The position numbers and the translations under genes were made by a program. From Spirochaetia bacterium (GTDB taxonomy: Bacteria; Spirochaetota; Spirochaetia; Treponematales; Treponemataceae), in the NCBI GenBank assembly GCA_900767955.1, contig CAAGBC010000022.1:62001-126000 (forward strand): a stretch of 64,000 nucleotides of DNA, read 5' to 3'. The notes beneath the pieces are model-generated. The model ran no database searches and was not told the DNA's origin. It was given only the letters and a program-made list of their open reading frames with translations. Below are positions 1 to 10,262 of this stretch, piece after piece (position 1 is the stretch's first letter; every line of letters starts with the position of its first letter).

Positions 1-161
1 ATAAAAAATGTTAAAAGTTTTTAAACTTATAACAAACTACTTCATTGAATATAGATAGCCCACCTTAAATTACAATTATCCCACATAATTTTAAATTTGC
101 AAGAAATTTAATAAAAATATAAAAAAATGCAATTTTTTCAACTAAATAGACCTAAATTCAT

Positions 162-191
162 AAAAAAAAGGCAGCGTTTCAAACGCTGCCT
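162..191 (-). terminator. Rho-independent terminator of the amylase gene
   Basis: Read on the minus strand, a near-perfect stem (GGCAGCGTTT with AAACGCTGCC, 170-190) is followed at once by a run of eight T residues. It lies 21 bp past the amylase stop codon. The 160 bp to its left are A/T-rich and show no gene. Confidence 0.9.
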
Positions 192-211
192 TAAATATTA
201 ATATTTAATTT

Positions 212-3200
212 TTATTTCAAATATGTACCAGATTTTCCAATTTTTCCAGTTGCACCATATTTTGTAGCTGTTGAGTTCTGAAGAACATAAACACGCATAT
301 TATCTTGTCCAATAGAACCTGTTGAAATTGTAGAACCAGATTTTTTATCACCTGTAACCAAATCAACATAAGTTCCATTAGGAACATTACTAAATGTTGC
401 TCCACCATTAATAGCTACAAGAACAAAACTGTCTTCGCCAGTAGTTGTATCTACAAATCTACGCTTGAACGCAATATTTCCACTACAACCCTGTGTAGAA
501 TACTGACCTTTCTGCAAAGCAGGAACAGCACGACGAATCTTATTCAAACGAATAATATGCTGTGCTAATTCATGATTCAAAGTCTGAGCAACAGTTCCAC
601 TTGCTGTATATTCACCATAATCTGTTGCAGTTACATTACCTTCAAGATGAGTTCCTAAATAAGCACGACCGGATTCTTCAAGAGAAGTTCTATCATTTGC
701 AGGATCAATTGGCTTACCTTTTTTGAATTCAATTTCTGAACCATAGTAAATACAAGGAATTCCACGGAATGTAAATAACAAGTTAAGTTTATCTGGCCAG
801 TTTCCAGCAAATCTCTGACCTTCTGGAGCATTATCAGGAGCATAGTCATGACTATCAACATATGTAACATTAAATGTTGCATCATTAAAGTCAGGGTCGT
901 TTGTATTTACAGCAGTATTAAATGCTTCTGCAGCATCTCTAAATGCCCAGTGCATTGGGAAGTCAATCTGATCAAGTCCTGAACGTTTTGACCAATCAGG
1001 TTTGTGATATTCATTTCCATTTAACAAGTGGTTTGGTGTTCCACTATGTGGAGGATTAAATCCACTTCTATATTTTGTAAAGTGAGATGTTGCAGATGCA
1101 GAGTTTACTTTATGATCTGTATCGCTCCATGCAAAACTTTCTGTTTCTTTCCATGTATAGAATGATGGAGAAATAGCTGGAACACCTTCATTCCAGCGTC
1201 CACGATATCTAGCACAAGTTTCTCCAAAGATAAAGAAGTCATCTCCACCTCTTTCTTTGAAAGCAGGAATAAATGTATTATTAAATGTCAAACGGCTAAT
1301 ATGTTTAACAGTATCAATACGGAATCCATCAACACCCATATCAATATAATTGTTGTAACAATCAATCAAGTAATTATAAACTTTTGGATTTTCTGTATTC
1401 AAGTCAACACAGTCACCAGCCATTTGTCCAAGCTGAACATTTTCACTGTTCCAATCGATTGTTTTACAGTGGTGATAGATAAAATCTGTATCAATACTAT
1501 CTTCTTTCATAGCATCAATACGAGTGTTGTACTGAATTTCTCCCTTAAGTGATTCGTAATCCTTTCCACCCAGTGCTTTTTTCAATGCGTTATATCCATA
1601 TCCACCATTTGGATCAAGTTCAACAAAGTTTGTACGATTATCAGCAGTTATAGATGTTTTTGAAGTATCAAACATCTTGAACAAGCCTGCTTCACCAAAG
1701 TTTCCAGTATGGTTCAATACGATATCCTGGATAACTTTAATTCCTTTTGCATGACAAGCATCAATCAATTCTTGATATGCCAGCATAGAATCCTGACCAG
1801 TTTTTGCATAACGAGGATCTACCTTACTAAAGTCAGAAGCATGATATCCGTGATAATCAATACCAGATGAATTTTCTACAACAGGAGTAATCCAAATTGC
1901 ACTAAATCCAAGAGCTTTAATATAATCAAGTTTTTCGATAAGACCTGCAAAGTCACCACGCCATGCATAGTCACCGTCAGTTTTCTTTAGATACTCTCCA
2001 CCTTCATCCCATGAATACTGGTTATTTGTTGAATCGCCATCATAGAAACGAGTTGTCATCAAGAAGTAAATTGTTTCTTCACGGAAATCACCTGATGTTT
2101 TATCACTAACTTCAGCAGTTATATCATCAGATGCACTTGCTCCTTCTTCATCTTTTACTGTGACAGCAACTGTTACCTTAGCTCCTACAGTTGAAGGCAT
2201 TTTTACCTTTATAGAAGAACCTGTTTTATCTCCAACAATAGATCCACCTGTTACAGTCCATGTATAAGAAGCAATGTTTCCGCCATTTTGGTCGTAAGCA
2301 TCAGCTCTAAATGTTACTTCTGAGTCTTTTCCAGCCTTTGTAGGACCACTAACAGTTACAACAGGAGGCAAGTTTTCATTACTTGTTGTAAATGATATTG
2401 ATTCTGATTCAACAGAGTTTCCTGCACCATCATAAACAACACATTTTACAGAATAAGTTCCATTTTTAATTGTTGCTGTATTCCATTTATATGCCTGTGT
2501 ATCAGATGTTCCACTTAATTCAATATTACAAATTTCTTGTGATTTATCTGCACCATAAGCAATTACTGCATTTTTAAGACCTGAATTATCTGATGCACTA
2601 ATAGTAAATGTAACATCTCCAGAAACAGAACCAGTTTTGTCTGCTTTAAAGTTTGCAATAGTAGGTTTTACTGTATCTTCTGGATTTGATGTATACCATT
2701 TACCTTCATAATACCAATATTCACCACATTCTTCACGGCTCAAATCATCTGTCTGACCATTCCAGTCATTGCCACCATTAGGACGGAATATAATATTAAT
2801 GGTAGAAGTATTTTCAAAAGTCCAACCATACCAACCATTCCCTTCATCTTTTAATGTACCTAGAGTTCCGTTCTGACCTGTAGCCCAATACCAAATGTAC
2901 TTATAAGGAGATTTTGCATGAACAACAATATCAGTCTTTTTAACTGGGTCTAAACTTCCAAGATTTAATGTTTTACCAGCTTCAAATACATTCAAAGGTT
3001 TTGTATAAAGAACATTACCTGTTGAATCTGTAATAATTATTTTCCATACGCCAGGAGCAATATTTTTTACAGAGTTTTTACCAGATGAACAAGTTGTTAT
3101 ACTTGAATTAGGGTCTGTTACTTGAACTTTGTAAGAACTTGCTTGTGTATAAGTAAAATCTAAAATTGCACCTTCAAGAACATATTTATTTTTTGTTTTT

Positions 3201-3796
3201 AATCCAGCAGCACCACTTGCATCATAATCAGCAGCAATACTAGAAGCATTAATTAAAGATGAATGTTTAGAAGTATCAATAGCAGCTGTTAAAGCAGCTT
3301 TATCACTATCAGAAATTGAAGAAATAGCAACACCGCGTTCATCAAGATATGCAAAAACATTTCCCAATGCAGTTGAAGCCCAATTTACTGTTACAGTATT
3401 TTCACCTTCATTTACATCAACAATAGCACGAAGTCTTACTCCTTCCATTTTTGCACTACTAGTATCAAAAGCCTGAACTGTAACTACTCTATTTTTCCCA
3501 ACAGGAACTTTTTCCAATGTAAAAGAACCTGTTCCACCAGTAATATTAGCTTTTACTGTTTCTACAGAACCAGGTGCAATTCCTTCTCCACTTACAGAAA
3601 CTTCTGCAAATTTTAATTCTGAAATCTCTAACGCACGGGAAGAATCAGAATTAACAACTTTCAAAGTTCCATAAGCAACACTTTGATCTTTTGAATCTGA
3701 AGATTTATCAGAATCCAATTTAATAGCATTATTACATCCTGCAAACAACACAAGAGCAAATGCCATTGATAAAAATTTAAGCATTCCTTTTTTCAT
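212..3796 (-). CDS. Secreted alpha-amylase lipoprotein (GH13) with CBM26-like and Ig/PKD-like modules
   Basis: Endo-acting starch hydrolase anchored as a lipoprotein, about 1,194 residues. The chosen ATG (3796) follows an AAGGAAAGGAAC ribosome site; an upstream in-frame start has none. The N-terminus is a lipoprotein signal ending LFAGC. Next come about 250 residues of unassigned beta-rich sequence, an aromatic-rich module at about 285-375 (KYIWYWATG, WYGWTF, WYTSNPED) like CBM26 starch-binding domains, an Ig-like repeat (about 380-470), and a PKD-like repeat (about 475-565). The GH13 catalytic domain starts near residue 575. All four conserved regions are visible: DIVLNHTG (about 690), GVDGFRIDTVKH with the nucleophile Asp (about 825), FIFGETCA with the acid/base Glu (about 856), and YVDSHD (about 979). 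A short C-terminal beta domain ends the protein. It has its own terminator and no sugar transporter beside it. A role in starch use at the cell surface is inferred. Confidence 0.93.
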   Translation of the reverse strand: MKKGMLKFLSMAFALVLFAGCNNAIKLDSDKSSDSKDQSVAYGTLKVVNSDSSRALEISELKFAEVSVSGEGIAPGSVETVKANITGGTGSFTLEKVPVGKNRVVTVQAFDTSSAKMEGVRLRAIVDVNEGENTVTVNWASTALGNVFAYLDERGVAISSISDSDKAALTAAIDTSKHSSLINASSIAADYDASGAAGLKTKNKYVLEGAILDFTYTQASSYKVQVTDPNSSITTCSSGKNSVKNIAPGVWKIIITDSTGNVLYTKPLNVFEAGKTLNLGSLDPVKKTDIVVHAKSPYKYIWYWATGQNGTLGTLKDEGNGWYGWTFENTSTINIIFRPNGGNDWNGQTDDLSREECGEYWYYEGKWYTSNPEDTVKPTIANFKADKTGSVSGDVTFTISASDNSGLKNAVIAYGADKSQEICNIELSGTSDTQAYKWNTATIKNGTYSVKCVVYDGAGNSVESESISFTTSNENLPPVVTVSGPTKAGKDSEVTFRADAYDQNGGNIASYTWTVTGGSIVGDKTGSSIKVKMPSTVGAKVTVAVTVKDEEGASASDDITAEVSDKTSGDFREETIYFLMTTRFYDGDSTNNQYSWDEGGEYLKKTDGDYAWRGDFAGLIEKLDYIKALGFSAIWITPVVENSSGIDYHGYHASDFSKVDPRYAKTGQDSMLAYQELIDACHAKGIKVIQDIVLNHTGNFGEAGLFKMFDTSKTSITADNRTNFVELDPNGGYGYNALKKALGGKDYESLKGEIQYNTRIDAMKEDSIDTDFIYHHCKTIDWNSENVQLGQMAGDCVDLNTENPKVYNYLIDCYNNYIDMGVDGFRIDTVKHISRLTFNNTFIPAFKERGGDDFFIFGETCARYRGRWNEGVPAISPSFYTWKETESFAWSDTDHKVNSASATSHFTKYRSGFNPPHSGTPNHLLNGNEYHKPDWSKRSGLDQIDFPMHWAFRDAAEAFNTAVNTNDPDFNDATFNVTYVDSHDYAPDNAPEGQRFAGNWPDKLNLLFTFRGIPCIYYGSEIEFKKGKPIDPANDRTSLEESGRAYLGTHLEGNVTATDYGEYTASGTVAQTLNHELAQHIIRLNKIRRAVPALQKGQYSTQGCSGNIAFKRRFVDTTTGEDSFVLVAINGGATFSNVPNGTYVDLVTGDKKSGSTISTGSIGQDNMRVYVLQNSTATKYGATGKIGKSGTYLK

Positions 3797-3970
3797 GTTC
3801 CTTTCCTTAATTTGTTTACACACAACTAATTAATTTGCAAAACTTCCCACATTATGCAAATCTAAAAAAGTTAGTTAATATAAACAATTTTTTTTTAAAC
3901 ATAATCACACAATATTGTAAATGCGTATTTTTGTATTGTCAAACTTTTTATCTAATAATCGAATAATTTA

Positions 3971-4027
3971 AAATAAAAAAGCTGCTCAACAAGTTTGTGT
4001 ATCACACTTACTCATCAAACAGCTCTT
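3971..4027 (-). terminator. Rho-independent terminator of the phosphofructokinase gene
   Basis: On the minus strand AGCTGTTTGATGAG pairs with CTTGTTGAGCAGCT over 14 positions, several of them G-U wobbles. A small inner GTGT/ACAC stem sits in the loop and a TTTTTTATTTT tract follows. It starts about 20 bp after the pfk stop. Confidence 0.85.
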
Positions 4028-4045
4028 TCTAAACAAACTAAAAAC

Positions 4046-5428
4046 TTATTTGTTTTCTTTTATATCTTTTACAGTTTTTGCCATTTTTTCTTTTGCAGCT
4101 TTTACATCATTTACCATAAGAATTGGTTGACCTGTTGCATCAAGAGTATCTCTCCACAATGCACCTTCTGGATCAACAACATTACGATGAGCAACTGCCA
4201 TAGAAATTGGAATATGAACAAACTTGTCATGAACAAGACCAACAACCATTTTTGTTTTTCCTGCCATAGCTGCGTGAACAGCATTATTTCCAAGACGTTC
4301 ACAATAAATTGAATCAGAAGCAGTTGTAACAGATGCACGAACCTGATATGAAGGATCAATATATTTTAAGTTAATATGGAAATTCTTTTTCTTAAAGTAA
4401 GCATTGATTTCATCACGCAAGTAAACACCAATGTCTGCAAGTTTAGTATTTCCAGAAGCATCTGTCTGATTTGTTTTTGTAAGTAAATCTTGCCCCGCAC
4501 CTTCTGCAACAATAATAACTGCATGCTGATGATCAACAAGACGTTTTTCCAATGTAGCAAGGAATCCTTTTTCTCCTTCCAATTCAAAAGGAACTTCAGG
4601 AATAAGACAGAAGTTTGCTTCGTGACTTGCTAATGCTGTTGCAGTAGCAATAAAGCCTGATTCACGCCCCATTAATTTTACAAGACCAATACCATTAATC
4701 TGAGAAATAGCTTCCATGTGGCTTGCAGCAACAGCTTCTTTTGCACGCTGAACAGCTGTTTCAAAACCAAATGAACGGTCAATAAATTGTAAATCGTTAT
4801 CAACAGTTTTTGGAATACCAATTACAGCACATTCCAAACCACGTTTTAATGCTTCTGTACTGATAGATAATGCACCTTTCTGTGTACCATCTCCACCAAT
4901 AATAAACATCATATTGATTCCGTTCTTTTCGATATAATCAACTACTTCTGTAATACGATTTCCGCCACCACGACTAGTTCCTAAGAATGAACCACCAATT
5001 TTATGAATTTCATCAACATTCTTTGGGTTCAATGGAATAGGTTCAAAACCTGCATCAGGGAAAAATCCTTTATACCCAAATCTAAATCCCAAAATGTCAC
5101 GAACGCCATATCTATTCCACAAACAGCGAACTACAGCACGAATAACATCATTCAATCCAGGGCAAAGTCCTCCACAAGTACAAATTGCAGCTTTTACTTT
5201 TTTTGGATCAAAATAAATCATTTCTCTAGGACCAGCTTTCTGCAAAAGATTTGTCGAATCCATTGCATCGTCCTTACCTGTGTCATATACATTTACTGCA
5301 TTTCTTACATAAGAATTATCTTTTACATAATTTGCTGTACAATCACCAACAACTGTTGATAATTCAATTGGAGATTTAACAGTACATGGACCAAGACTTT
5401 CTATAGTAAAATCAAATTTATCGGACAT
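4046..5428 (-). CDS. pfkA: ATP-dependent 6-phosphofructokinase, 'group X' (TP0108-like) type
   Basis: Phosphorylates fructose 6-phosphate to the 1,6-bisphosphate, the committed step of glycolysis. 460 residues, longer than the roughly 320 of E. coli PfkA, in line with the PPi-PFK-related lineage of spirochaetes and trypanosomatids. The start is ATG at 5428, five bases after GGGAG; an in-frame TTG 12 bp upstream is part of that leader. Motifs in order: [15 protein letters not shown] (nucleotide-binding loop, about 85), GGDGTQKGA (about 180), PKTVDND with the catalytic Asp region (about 207) and MGRESGF (about 254). Gly rather than Asp after GGD argues for ATP over pyrophosphate. The Lys in PKTVDND is the PPi-lineage residue also kept in ATP-using trypanosome enzymes. 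The phosphoryl-donor call is inference. Single gene with its own terminator. Confidence 0.92.
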   Translation of the reverse strand: MSDKFDFTIESLGPCTVKSPIELSTVVGDCTANYVKDNSYVRNAVNVYDTGKDDAMDSTNLLQKAGPREMIYFDPKKVKAAICTCGGLCPGLNDVIRAVVRCLWNRYGVRDILGFRFGYKGFFPDAGFEPIPLNPKNVDEIHKIGGSFLGTSRGGGNRITEVVDYIEKNGINMMFIIGGDGTQKGALSISTEALKRGLECAVIGIPKTVDNDLQFIDRSFGFETAVQRAKEAVAASHMEAISQINGIGLVKLMGRESGFIATATALASHEANFCLIPEVPFELEGEKGFLATLEKRLVDHQHAVIIVAEGAGQDLLTKTNQTDASGNTKLADIGVYLRDEINAYFKKKNFHINLKYIDPSYQVRASVTTASDSIYCERLGNNAVHAAMAGKTKMVVGLVHDKFVHIPISMAVAHRNVVDPEGALWRDTLDATGQPILMVNDVKAAKEKMAKTVKDIKENK

Positions 5429-5623
5429 AAATACTCCCAATATCTATATTAAATCATAATTTTGACAAAACGCACTATCATAATAGAATATACGCAAAAT
5501 AATTTTTTTTCAATCATTTTTTTGACACAACCCTATATTTTGTAAAGTTTTATGGGCTTTTATTACAATAATTTATAACTTTTTCTTATTTGTATATATA
5601 ATATAGAATATAATATTTAAAAC

Positions 5624-5651
5624 TTGACCTGAATACTAAAAAAGCTATAAT
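5624..5651 (+). promoter_or_regulatory. Sigma-70-type promoter of the lemA cluster
   Basis: TTGACC at 5624 and a perfect TATAAT at 5646 are separated by 16 bp, within an A/T-rich upstream stretch, about 38 bp before the lemA start codon. Confidence 0.7.
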
Positions 5652-5688
5652 TTTAAATAATATATATTTTTTTTAGAGGTATAAAATT

Positions 5689-6309
5689 ATGGCTTTTGAT
5701 CCAAAAAAATTTTTAAGTAAAACAGTAGTAACAATAATCGTTATTGTATTAATCGTTCTAGGTTTATACAGTTGCACAGCAAAAACTTACAATAATTTAG
5801 TAAGTCTAGATGAACAAGTAAACGCTCAATGGGCTCAAGTAGAAAATCAATACCAACGCCGTTATGACCTTGTTCCAAATTTAGTTTCCACTGTAAAAGG
5901 ATACGCAAAACAAGAAGCAGATGTATTTACACAAGTTGCAGAAGCTCGTTCCAAAGCAGGTGGAGTTGTAAACATTGACAGTAGCATAACAGATGACCCA
6001 GCAAGAATGGCAGAATTCCAAAAAGTTCAAGATACATTCGGCGGAACTCTTCAAAGACTTCTTTCTGTTACAGAAAATTATCCAGAATTAAAATCAAACC
6101 AAAATTTCATTGCATTACAAGATGAATTAGAAGGAACAGAAAATAGAATTGCTGTAGAACGCAAACGCTACAATGACACAGCAAAAGAATACAACACAAC
6201 TATCAGAAAGTTCCCTGCAACTATTATTGCAAACATAACTGGATTTCAGCAAAAAGCATATTTTACTGCTTCTTCAGAAGCTCAAACAGCACCAAAAGTT
6301 GAATTTTAA
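5689..6309 (+). CDS. lemA: LemA family membrane protein
   Basis: 206 residues. One N-terminal membrane segment (TVVTIIVIVLIVLGLYSC, about 13-30) is followed by the helical LemA domain, with the family's YNNLVSLDEQVNAQWAQVEN and YQRRYDLVPNLVSTVKGY regions. The C-terminal part (RKFPATIIANITGF) is also typical. The start is preceded by AGAGG with good spacing. The biochemical role of LemA is not settled; it often sits beside TPM-domain proteins, as it does here with the next two genes. A cell-envelope role is inferred from that association. Confidence 0.93.
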   Translation: MAFDPKKFLSKTVVTIIVIVLIVLGLYSCTAKTYNNLVSLDEQVNAQWAQVENQYQRRYDLVPNLVSTVKGYAKQEADVFTQVAEARSKAGGVVNIDSSITDDPARMAEFQKVQDTFGGTLQRLLSVTENYPELKSNQNFIALQDELEGTENRIAVERKRYNDTAKEYNTTIRKFPATIIANITGFQQKAYFTASSEAQTAPKVEF

Positions 6310-6317
6310 TTAAAGTT

Positions 6318-6367
6318 ATCCCGAACGCTACACTTTGACACTCGCTTGTAATGTAGAATTTCGGGAT
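6318..6367 (+). other. Intercistronic hairpin between lemA and the first TPM gene
   Basis: ATCCCGAA (6318-6325) pairs perfectly with TTCGGGAT (6360-6367), and an inner CTACA/TGTAG stem (6328-6332 with 6352-6356) extends the fold. There is no clear T-run, so it could set a processing or stability boundary rather than act as a full terminator. Its arms resemble half of the interspersed repeat described near 12.3 and 17.5 kb. Confidence 0.55.
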
Positions 6368-6387
6368 TTCTTTGCACAAGGAACAAA

Positions 6388-7095
6388 ATGACTACAAAAC
6401 AATTATTAAAAAAAATAAAGCTATCAAATTCTGATATGCAACAAATAAAAGAAGCTGTTCAAAAAGCAGAATCAAAAACATCAGGGGAAATTGCTCTTGC
6501 TCTTACTGCAGAAAGTGAATCTTATTCATTTTGGGAATTAATTGCTTCAATTTGTGTATCAACAATCGTTTTTGCAATTCTTCTTCCTTTTGCTAGCGGA
6601 ATTAACAATCTTTATGAATCACATTTTTGGACTCAACCAATTTGGTTCTTACCTGCATTTTATGTAATAACATCTTTTGTTACTATTTTAATTGCATTTG
6701 CATTTATGAATGTTCCTTGCATTGACAGAATCATAATTCCAAAGCGAATTCAAAAAAAATCCGTTACTAACAGAGCTATGAGATATTTTGCAGAAAGTGG
6801 CGTTTATGAAACAGCAGAACATTCTGGGATTTTAATTTTTGTTTCTTACATGGAACGACAAGTTAGAATCGTTGCAGACTCAGGAATTGCTTCTAAAATT
6901 TCACAAGATTTATGGAACATAATTGCTGACGATTTAGCACAAGGAATTAAACTTGGACAAACAAAAGAAGGCTTTATTTCTGCAGTAGAAAAATGCGGAG
7001 AACTTCTTGCAGAAAATTTTCCTGCCCACGACGACAATCCTAATGAATTATCAGATGGTCTTGCAATTTTAGATTATGCACAGGAGGAATATTAA
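6388..7095 (+). CDS. TPM-domain membrane protein
   Basis: 235 residues. The TPM-type fold begins around residue 15 (MQQIKEAVQKAESKTSGEIA), is interrupted by a two-segment membrane hairpin at about 47-112, and resumes (ESGVYETAEHSGILIFVSY, then VRIVADSGIASKI) through about 215. AAGGAAC precedes the ATG. The stop codon overlaps the next start (TAATG), so translation of the two is probably coupled. TPM proteins occur with LemA in many bacteria; enzymatic activity cannot be told from sequence. Confidence 0.82.
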   Translation: MTTKQLLKKIKLSNSDMQQIKEAVQKAESKTSGEIALALTAESESYSFWELIASICVSTIVFAILLPFASGINNLYESHFWTQPIWFLPAFYVITSFVTILIAFAFMNVPCIDRIIIPKRIQKKSVTNRAMRYFAESGVYETAEHSGILIFVSYMERQVRIVADSGIASKISQDLWNIIADDLAQGIKLGQTKEGFISAVEKCGELLAENFPAHDDNPNELSDGLAILDYAQEEY

Positions 7096-7883
7096 TGTTA
7101 GTAAAAATCAAAAAACTATTTATTCTTTTATTCCTTGCAAATATTTTTTGTTTACATGCAAAATCTGTTCCTGCATTACAATCAAGAGTTAATGATTATG
7201 CAAATGTAATTTCCCAAAATGATAAATCTCAAATTGAATCCCTTCTTTATTCTTTGGAAAATTCAACAGGAATTCAAATTGCTGTTTTGACTATTGATTC
7301 TCTAGAAGGCGAAAACCTTGAAAACTACAGCATGAAAGTTGCAGAAACTTGGAAAATCGGTCAAAAAGAAGAAGACAACGGTGCAATTCTTTTAGTTGCA
7401 ATGGAAGAACGCAAAGTTCGTTTGGAAATTGGTTATGGTCTTGAAGATAAACTTACTGATACAAAATGTGGCTTAATCATTAGAAATATAATTATCCCAG
7501 AATTTAGAAACGGAAATTATTCAGAAGGAATTTTTGAAGGCGTAAAAAACATGGTTGGAATTGTTTCAGAAGATAAAGCTTTAATTTCAAACGATGTTTC
7601 AAACCCTAATAATTCAAGTGACTACAAAGGCGTTATCTTTGGATTACTTTTTGTATTTGGCTGGTTTGTACTATTTTCTAGTATAGCAAGTGGTCCAAAA
7701 AATCATTGGCTACCTTGGGTTATTTTTACTAGCGCATACAGAAACCAACACAGAAATTCTACACCTTCATCAAGAAACTCTAATTCTTCAAGTTTTTCTA
7801 ATTTTAACAACTTCGGCGGAGGTGGTGGCTTCCGTGGTGGTGGTGGCGGCTTTGGTGGCGGCGGCGCCTCTGGTGGTTGGTAA
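7095..7883 (+). CDS. Secreted TPM-domain protein, YgcG-like, with Gly-rich tail
   Basis: 262 residues. A signal peptide (LFILLFLANIFCLHA) leads to an extracytoplasmic TPM domain (about 25-150) with the family landmarks VNDYANVIS, GIQIAVLTIDS, DNGAILLVAMEERKVRLE and GYGLEDKLTD. A membrane segment follows (about 176-195), then a Ser/Asn linker and a tail of almost pure glycine ending in GGW. This layout (TPM, one membrane span, Gly-rich end) is typical of YgcG-like proteins. A strong GGAGG site lies inside the end of the preceding gene. Confidence 0.88.
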   Translation: MLVKIKKLFILLFLANIFCLHAKSVPALQSRVNDYANVISQNDKSQIESLLYSLENSTGIQIAVLTIDSLEGENLENYSMKVAETWKIGQKEEDNGAILLVAMEERKVRLEIGYGLEDKLTDTKCGLIIRNIIIPEFRNGNYSEGIFEGVKNMVGIVSEDKALISNDVSNPNNSSDYKGVIFGLLFVFGWFVLFSSIASGPKNHWLPWVIFTSAYRNQHRNSTPSSRNSNSSSFSNFNNFGGGGGFRGGGGGFGGGGASGGW

Positions 7884-7961
7884 ATTTTTACTACATAAAA
7901 ACTAGTGGAAGTGTCTCAGATTTTTTGTTATATTTAGCAGAGCATAAATTGGGTGGTGCAA

Positions 7962-9950
7962 ATGGCATACGAAGTAACGGCTACTCGCCGCAGACCACAA
8001 CATTTTTCTGATTTAATCGGTCAGGATTTTGTTGCTGATACATTAAAAAATTCTATCAAAACTGAACAAATTGCGCATGCATATTTATTTGCTGGGCCTA
8101 GAGGATGTGGAAAAACTTCTTCCGCAAGAATCTTAGCAAAAGCATTAAATTGTCAATCAAGTCAAAATCCTACTTGTGAACCATGTGGACAATGTGAATC
8201 TTGTAAAGCAATTACAAACAGTTCAAGTCTTGATGTTATTGAAATTGATGGTGCTTCAAACACTAGTGTTAATGATGTTCGTCAAATCAAAGACGAAGTT
8301 ATGTTTCCACCTAATTCTTCAAGATATAAAATATACATTATAGATGAAGTTCATATGCTTTCTACAAGTGCTTTTAATGCGCTTTTAAAAACTATTGAGG
8401 AACCGCCTCCATACGTAATTTTTATTTTTGCAACAACAGAACTTCAAAAAGTTCCTGCAACTATAAAAAGCCGCTGTCAGCAATTTAATTTTAGATTAGT
8501 TCCTGTTGAAAAAGTAAAAAATCTTTTGGCACAGGCAGCTGCAGAATTAAATATTCAAGCCGACGACGAAGCTCTTTATTGGATTGCAAAAGAATCTGGT
8601 GGTTCAATTCGCGATTCATACACATTATTTGACCAAGTTGCAGCTTTTAGTGAAGGTCACATTACATACGAAAAAATTCGCGACAAATTAGGTCTTCTTG
8701 GCGTTGATAGATTAAATTCAATTTTTGAATCATGTGCAAATGGAAATTCTGAACAAGCAATAAATCAACTTGATGATTTTCTTCAGTCAGGAATTTCAAT
8801 TGAACAACTTATATCTAACAGTACAGAATATTTACGCAGTTTGCTTTTAATAAAAAACGGAATTACAAAAGAAGCTTTATTAGGACAAGCTGCAGAACGA
8901 TATAGTTCCCTTGTGCTTAACTCATGGAACACAATTCAAACTGAACGAGCATTGTCAATTTTCTTGCAATTATACAGAGATATTCGTTATTCATTATCAC
9001 CTAGATATGAATTGGAATTATCTTTTAGCAGATTATGTTGGCTAAAACAATATGTTTCTCCTTCAGAAGTAAAACAAGCAATTGACCAAGCTCATTCTTT
9101 GCTAGTGCAAGCAAATCCAAACGCAATAAACGCAAATGTTGGTGCTTCACCTGTGGTTACATCAGCAAATAATACAACTCCAGTTTCTACTCCAACTGAA
9201 AATAGTTATAACGCAGCAAATTATGAACAACCAATTGAAACTCCACAAGTGACACAAGCTGCTTCTGTTATTCCAAATGGAATGCCTCAGTTTTCTGCTT
9301 TGGAAAAAATTGAACAGCAACCACAACAGGAGCAAAACCCTTTTTATAATGGCGGAGCCCTGCCGCCTAATCAAACAGCGGCAACTACTGAAAATGCAAG
9401 CACAAATGTAAATGCTGATATAAGTGCAGATACAAATTATGACGATTGGTCAAATACAGAAACTCCTCCAGAATCGGAATATTCTCCAGAAGAAGAATCT
9501 AATGAAGAACAGGAATATGTTGCAACAGATTCTTACGAAGAAGAAGCTTATTCTGCAGAAGCTATGACTGATATTCATAACAACGAAGCTATTTTTACTG
9601 CACCAGATGGATTTACAATAAGTGTGACAAAGATTTTTGGAACAATCGTTTCTGAACTTTCTGTAAATGATGCACTTTTAGCGTCTTCACTTATGCAAAC
9701 AGGTCGCTGGGAGCTAGTAGGAAATAAAATCGTAACAAAAACTAAAAGCATATATCAAAAAGGTATGCTTGAACAAAATATACAAAAAATCGTTTCCTTT
9801 TTAAGCAAAGTTTGTCATAGCCAAATGAATTTTGAAGTAACTTTGGAAGAAGAAACTTCACAAACAAAACAAGCTGATTTTCCACCACAAGTAAAAATTG
9901 TGTGTAGCGCTTTCAAAGGAAGCATTTTAGGCGCAGACGGAGGTAATTAA
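7962..9950 (+). CDS. dnaX: DNA polymerase III subunit gamma/tau
   Basis: Clamp-loader ATPase of the replicative polymerase, 662 residues. The ATG at 7962 sits five bases after GGGTGG; two GTG codons just upstream overlap that ribosome site and are unlikely starts. The AAA+ core is at 1-360: Walker A GPRGCGKTS (45-53), a four-Cys zinc module (about 64-82), Walker B with DEVHML (about 125), and sensor 1 region FIFATTE. A low-complexity Asn/Gln/Pro/Glu-rich linker spans about 390-530 and a tau-like C-terminal domain ends the protein. I saw no obvious programmed-frameshift site. The stop overlaps the ybaB start, forming the conserved dnaX-ybaB-recR order. Confidence 0.96.
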   Translation: MAYEVTATRRRPQHFSDLIGQDFVADTLKNSIKTEQIAHAYLFAGPRGCGKTSSARILAKALNCQSSQNPTCEPCGQCESCKAITNSSSLDVIEIDGASNTSVNDVRQIKDEVMFPPNSSRYKIYIIDEVHMLSTSAFNALLKTIEEPPPYVIFIFATTELQKVPATIKSRCQQFNFRLVPVEKVKNLLAQAAAELNIQADDEALYWIAKESGGSIRDSYTLFDQVAAFSEGHITYEKIRDKLGLLGVDRLNSIFESCANGNSEQAINQLDDFLQSGISIEQLISNSTEYLRSLLLIKNGITKEALLGQAAERYSSLVLNSWNTIQTERALSIFLQLYRDIRYSLSPRYELELSFSRLCWLKQYVSPSEVKQAIDQAHSLLVQANPNAINANVGASPVVTSANNTTPVSTPTENSYNAANYEQPIETPQVTQAASVIPNGMPQFSALEKIEQQPQQEQNPFYNGGALPPNQTAATTENASTNVNADISADTNYDDWSNTETPPESEYSPEEESNEEQEYVATDSYEEEAYSAEAMTDIHNNEAIFTAPDGFTISVTKIFGTIVSELSVNDALLASSLMQTGRWELVGNKIVTKTKSIYQKGMLEQNIQKIVSFLSKVCHSQMNFEVTLEEETSQTKQADFPPQVKIVCSAFKGSILGADGGN

Positions 9951-10261
9951 TGAACCCTTTTGATTTATTTAAAAATTCACAAGCTATAAAAGAACAGCTT
10001 GAAAAAACACAACAGGAACTTTCTGAATTAACAACAACTGGTTCTTCTGGCGGAAAAATGGTTACTGTAACAATAAATGGAAAATTCGAAATGATTGATA
10101 TTCATTTAGACCCAATTTGTGTTGATAACAGAGATGTAAAAATGCTAGAAGATTTAATTGTTGCAGCACAACATGACGCTGTTTCAAATATGCAAGAATT
10201 AGTAAAAGCAAAAACTAGTTCACTAGTTTCAGGAATGAATATTCCGGGGCTTAATTTATAA
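9950..10261 (+). CDS. ybaB: Nucleoid-associated protein YbaB/EbfC
   Basis: 103 residues, the usual length. An N-terminal helix is followed by GSSGGKMVTVTINGKFEMIDI, typical of the family; homologues form DNA-binding dimers (EbfC of Borrelia). Its start overlaps the dnaX stop (TAATG) with GGAGG inside dnaX, and recR starts two bases after its stop. Confidence 0.94.
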   Translation: MNPFDLFKNSQAIKEQLEKTQQELSELTTTGSSGGKMVTVTINGKFEMIDIHLDPICVDNRDVKMLEDLIVAAQHDAVSNMQELVKAKTSSLVSGMNIPGLNL

Positions 10262-10262
10262 A

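Noticed and set aside
7690..7905. Second frame over the glycine-rich tail of the YgcG-like gene
   Set aside because: Product of the GGT-rich tract read out of frame.
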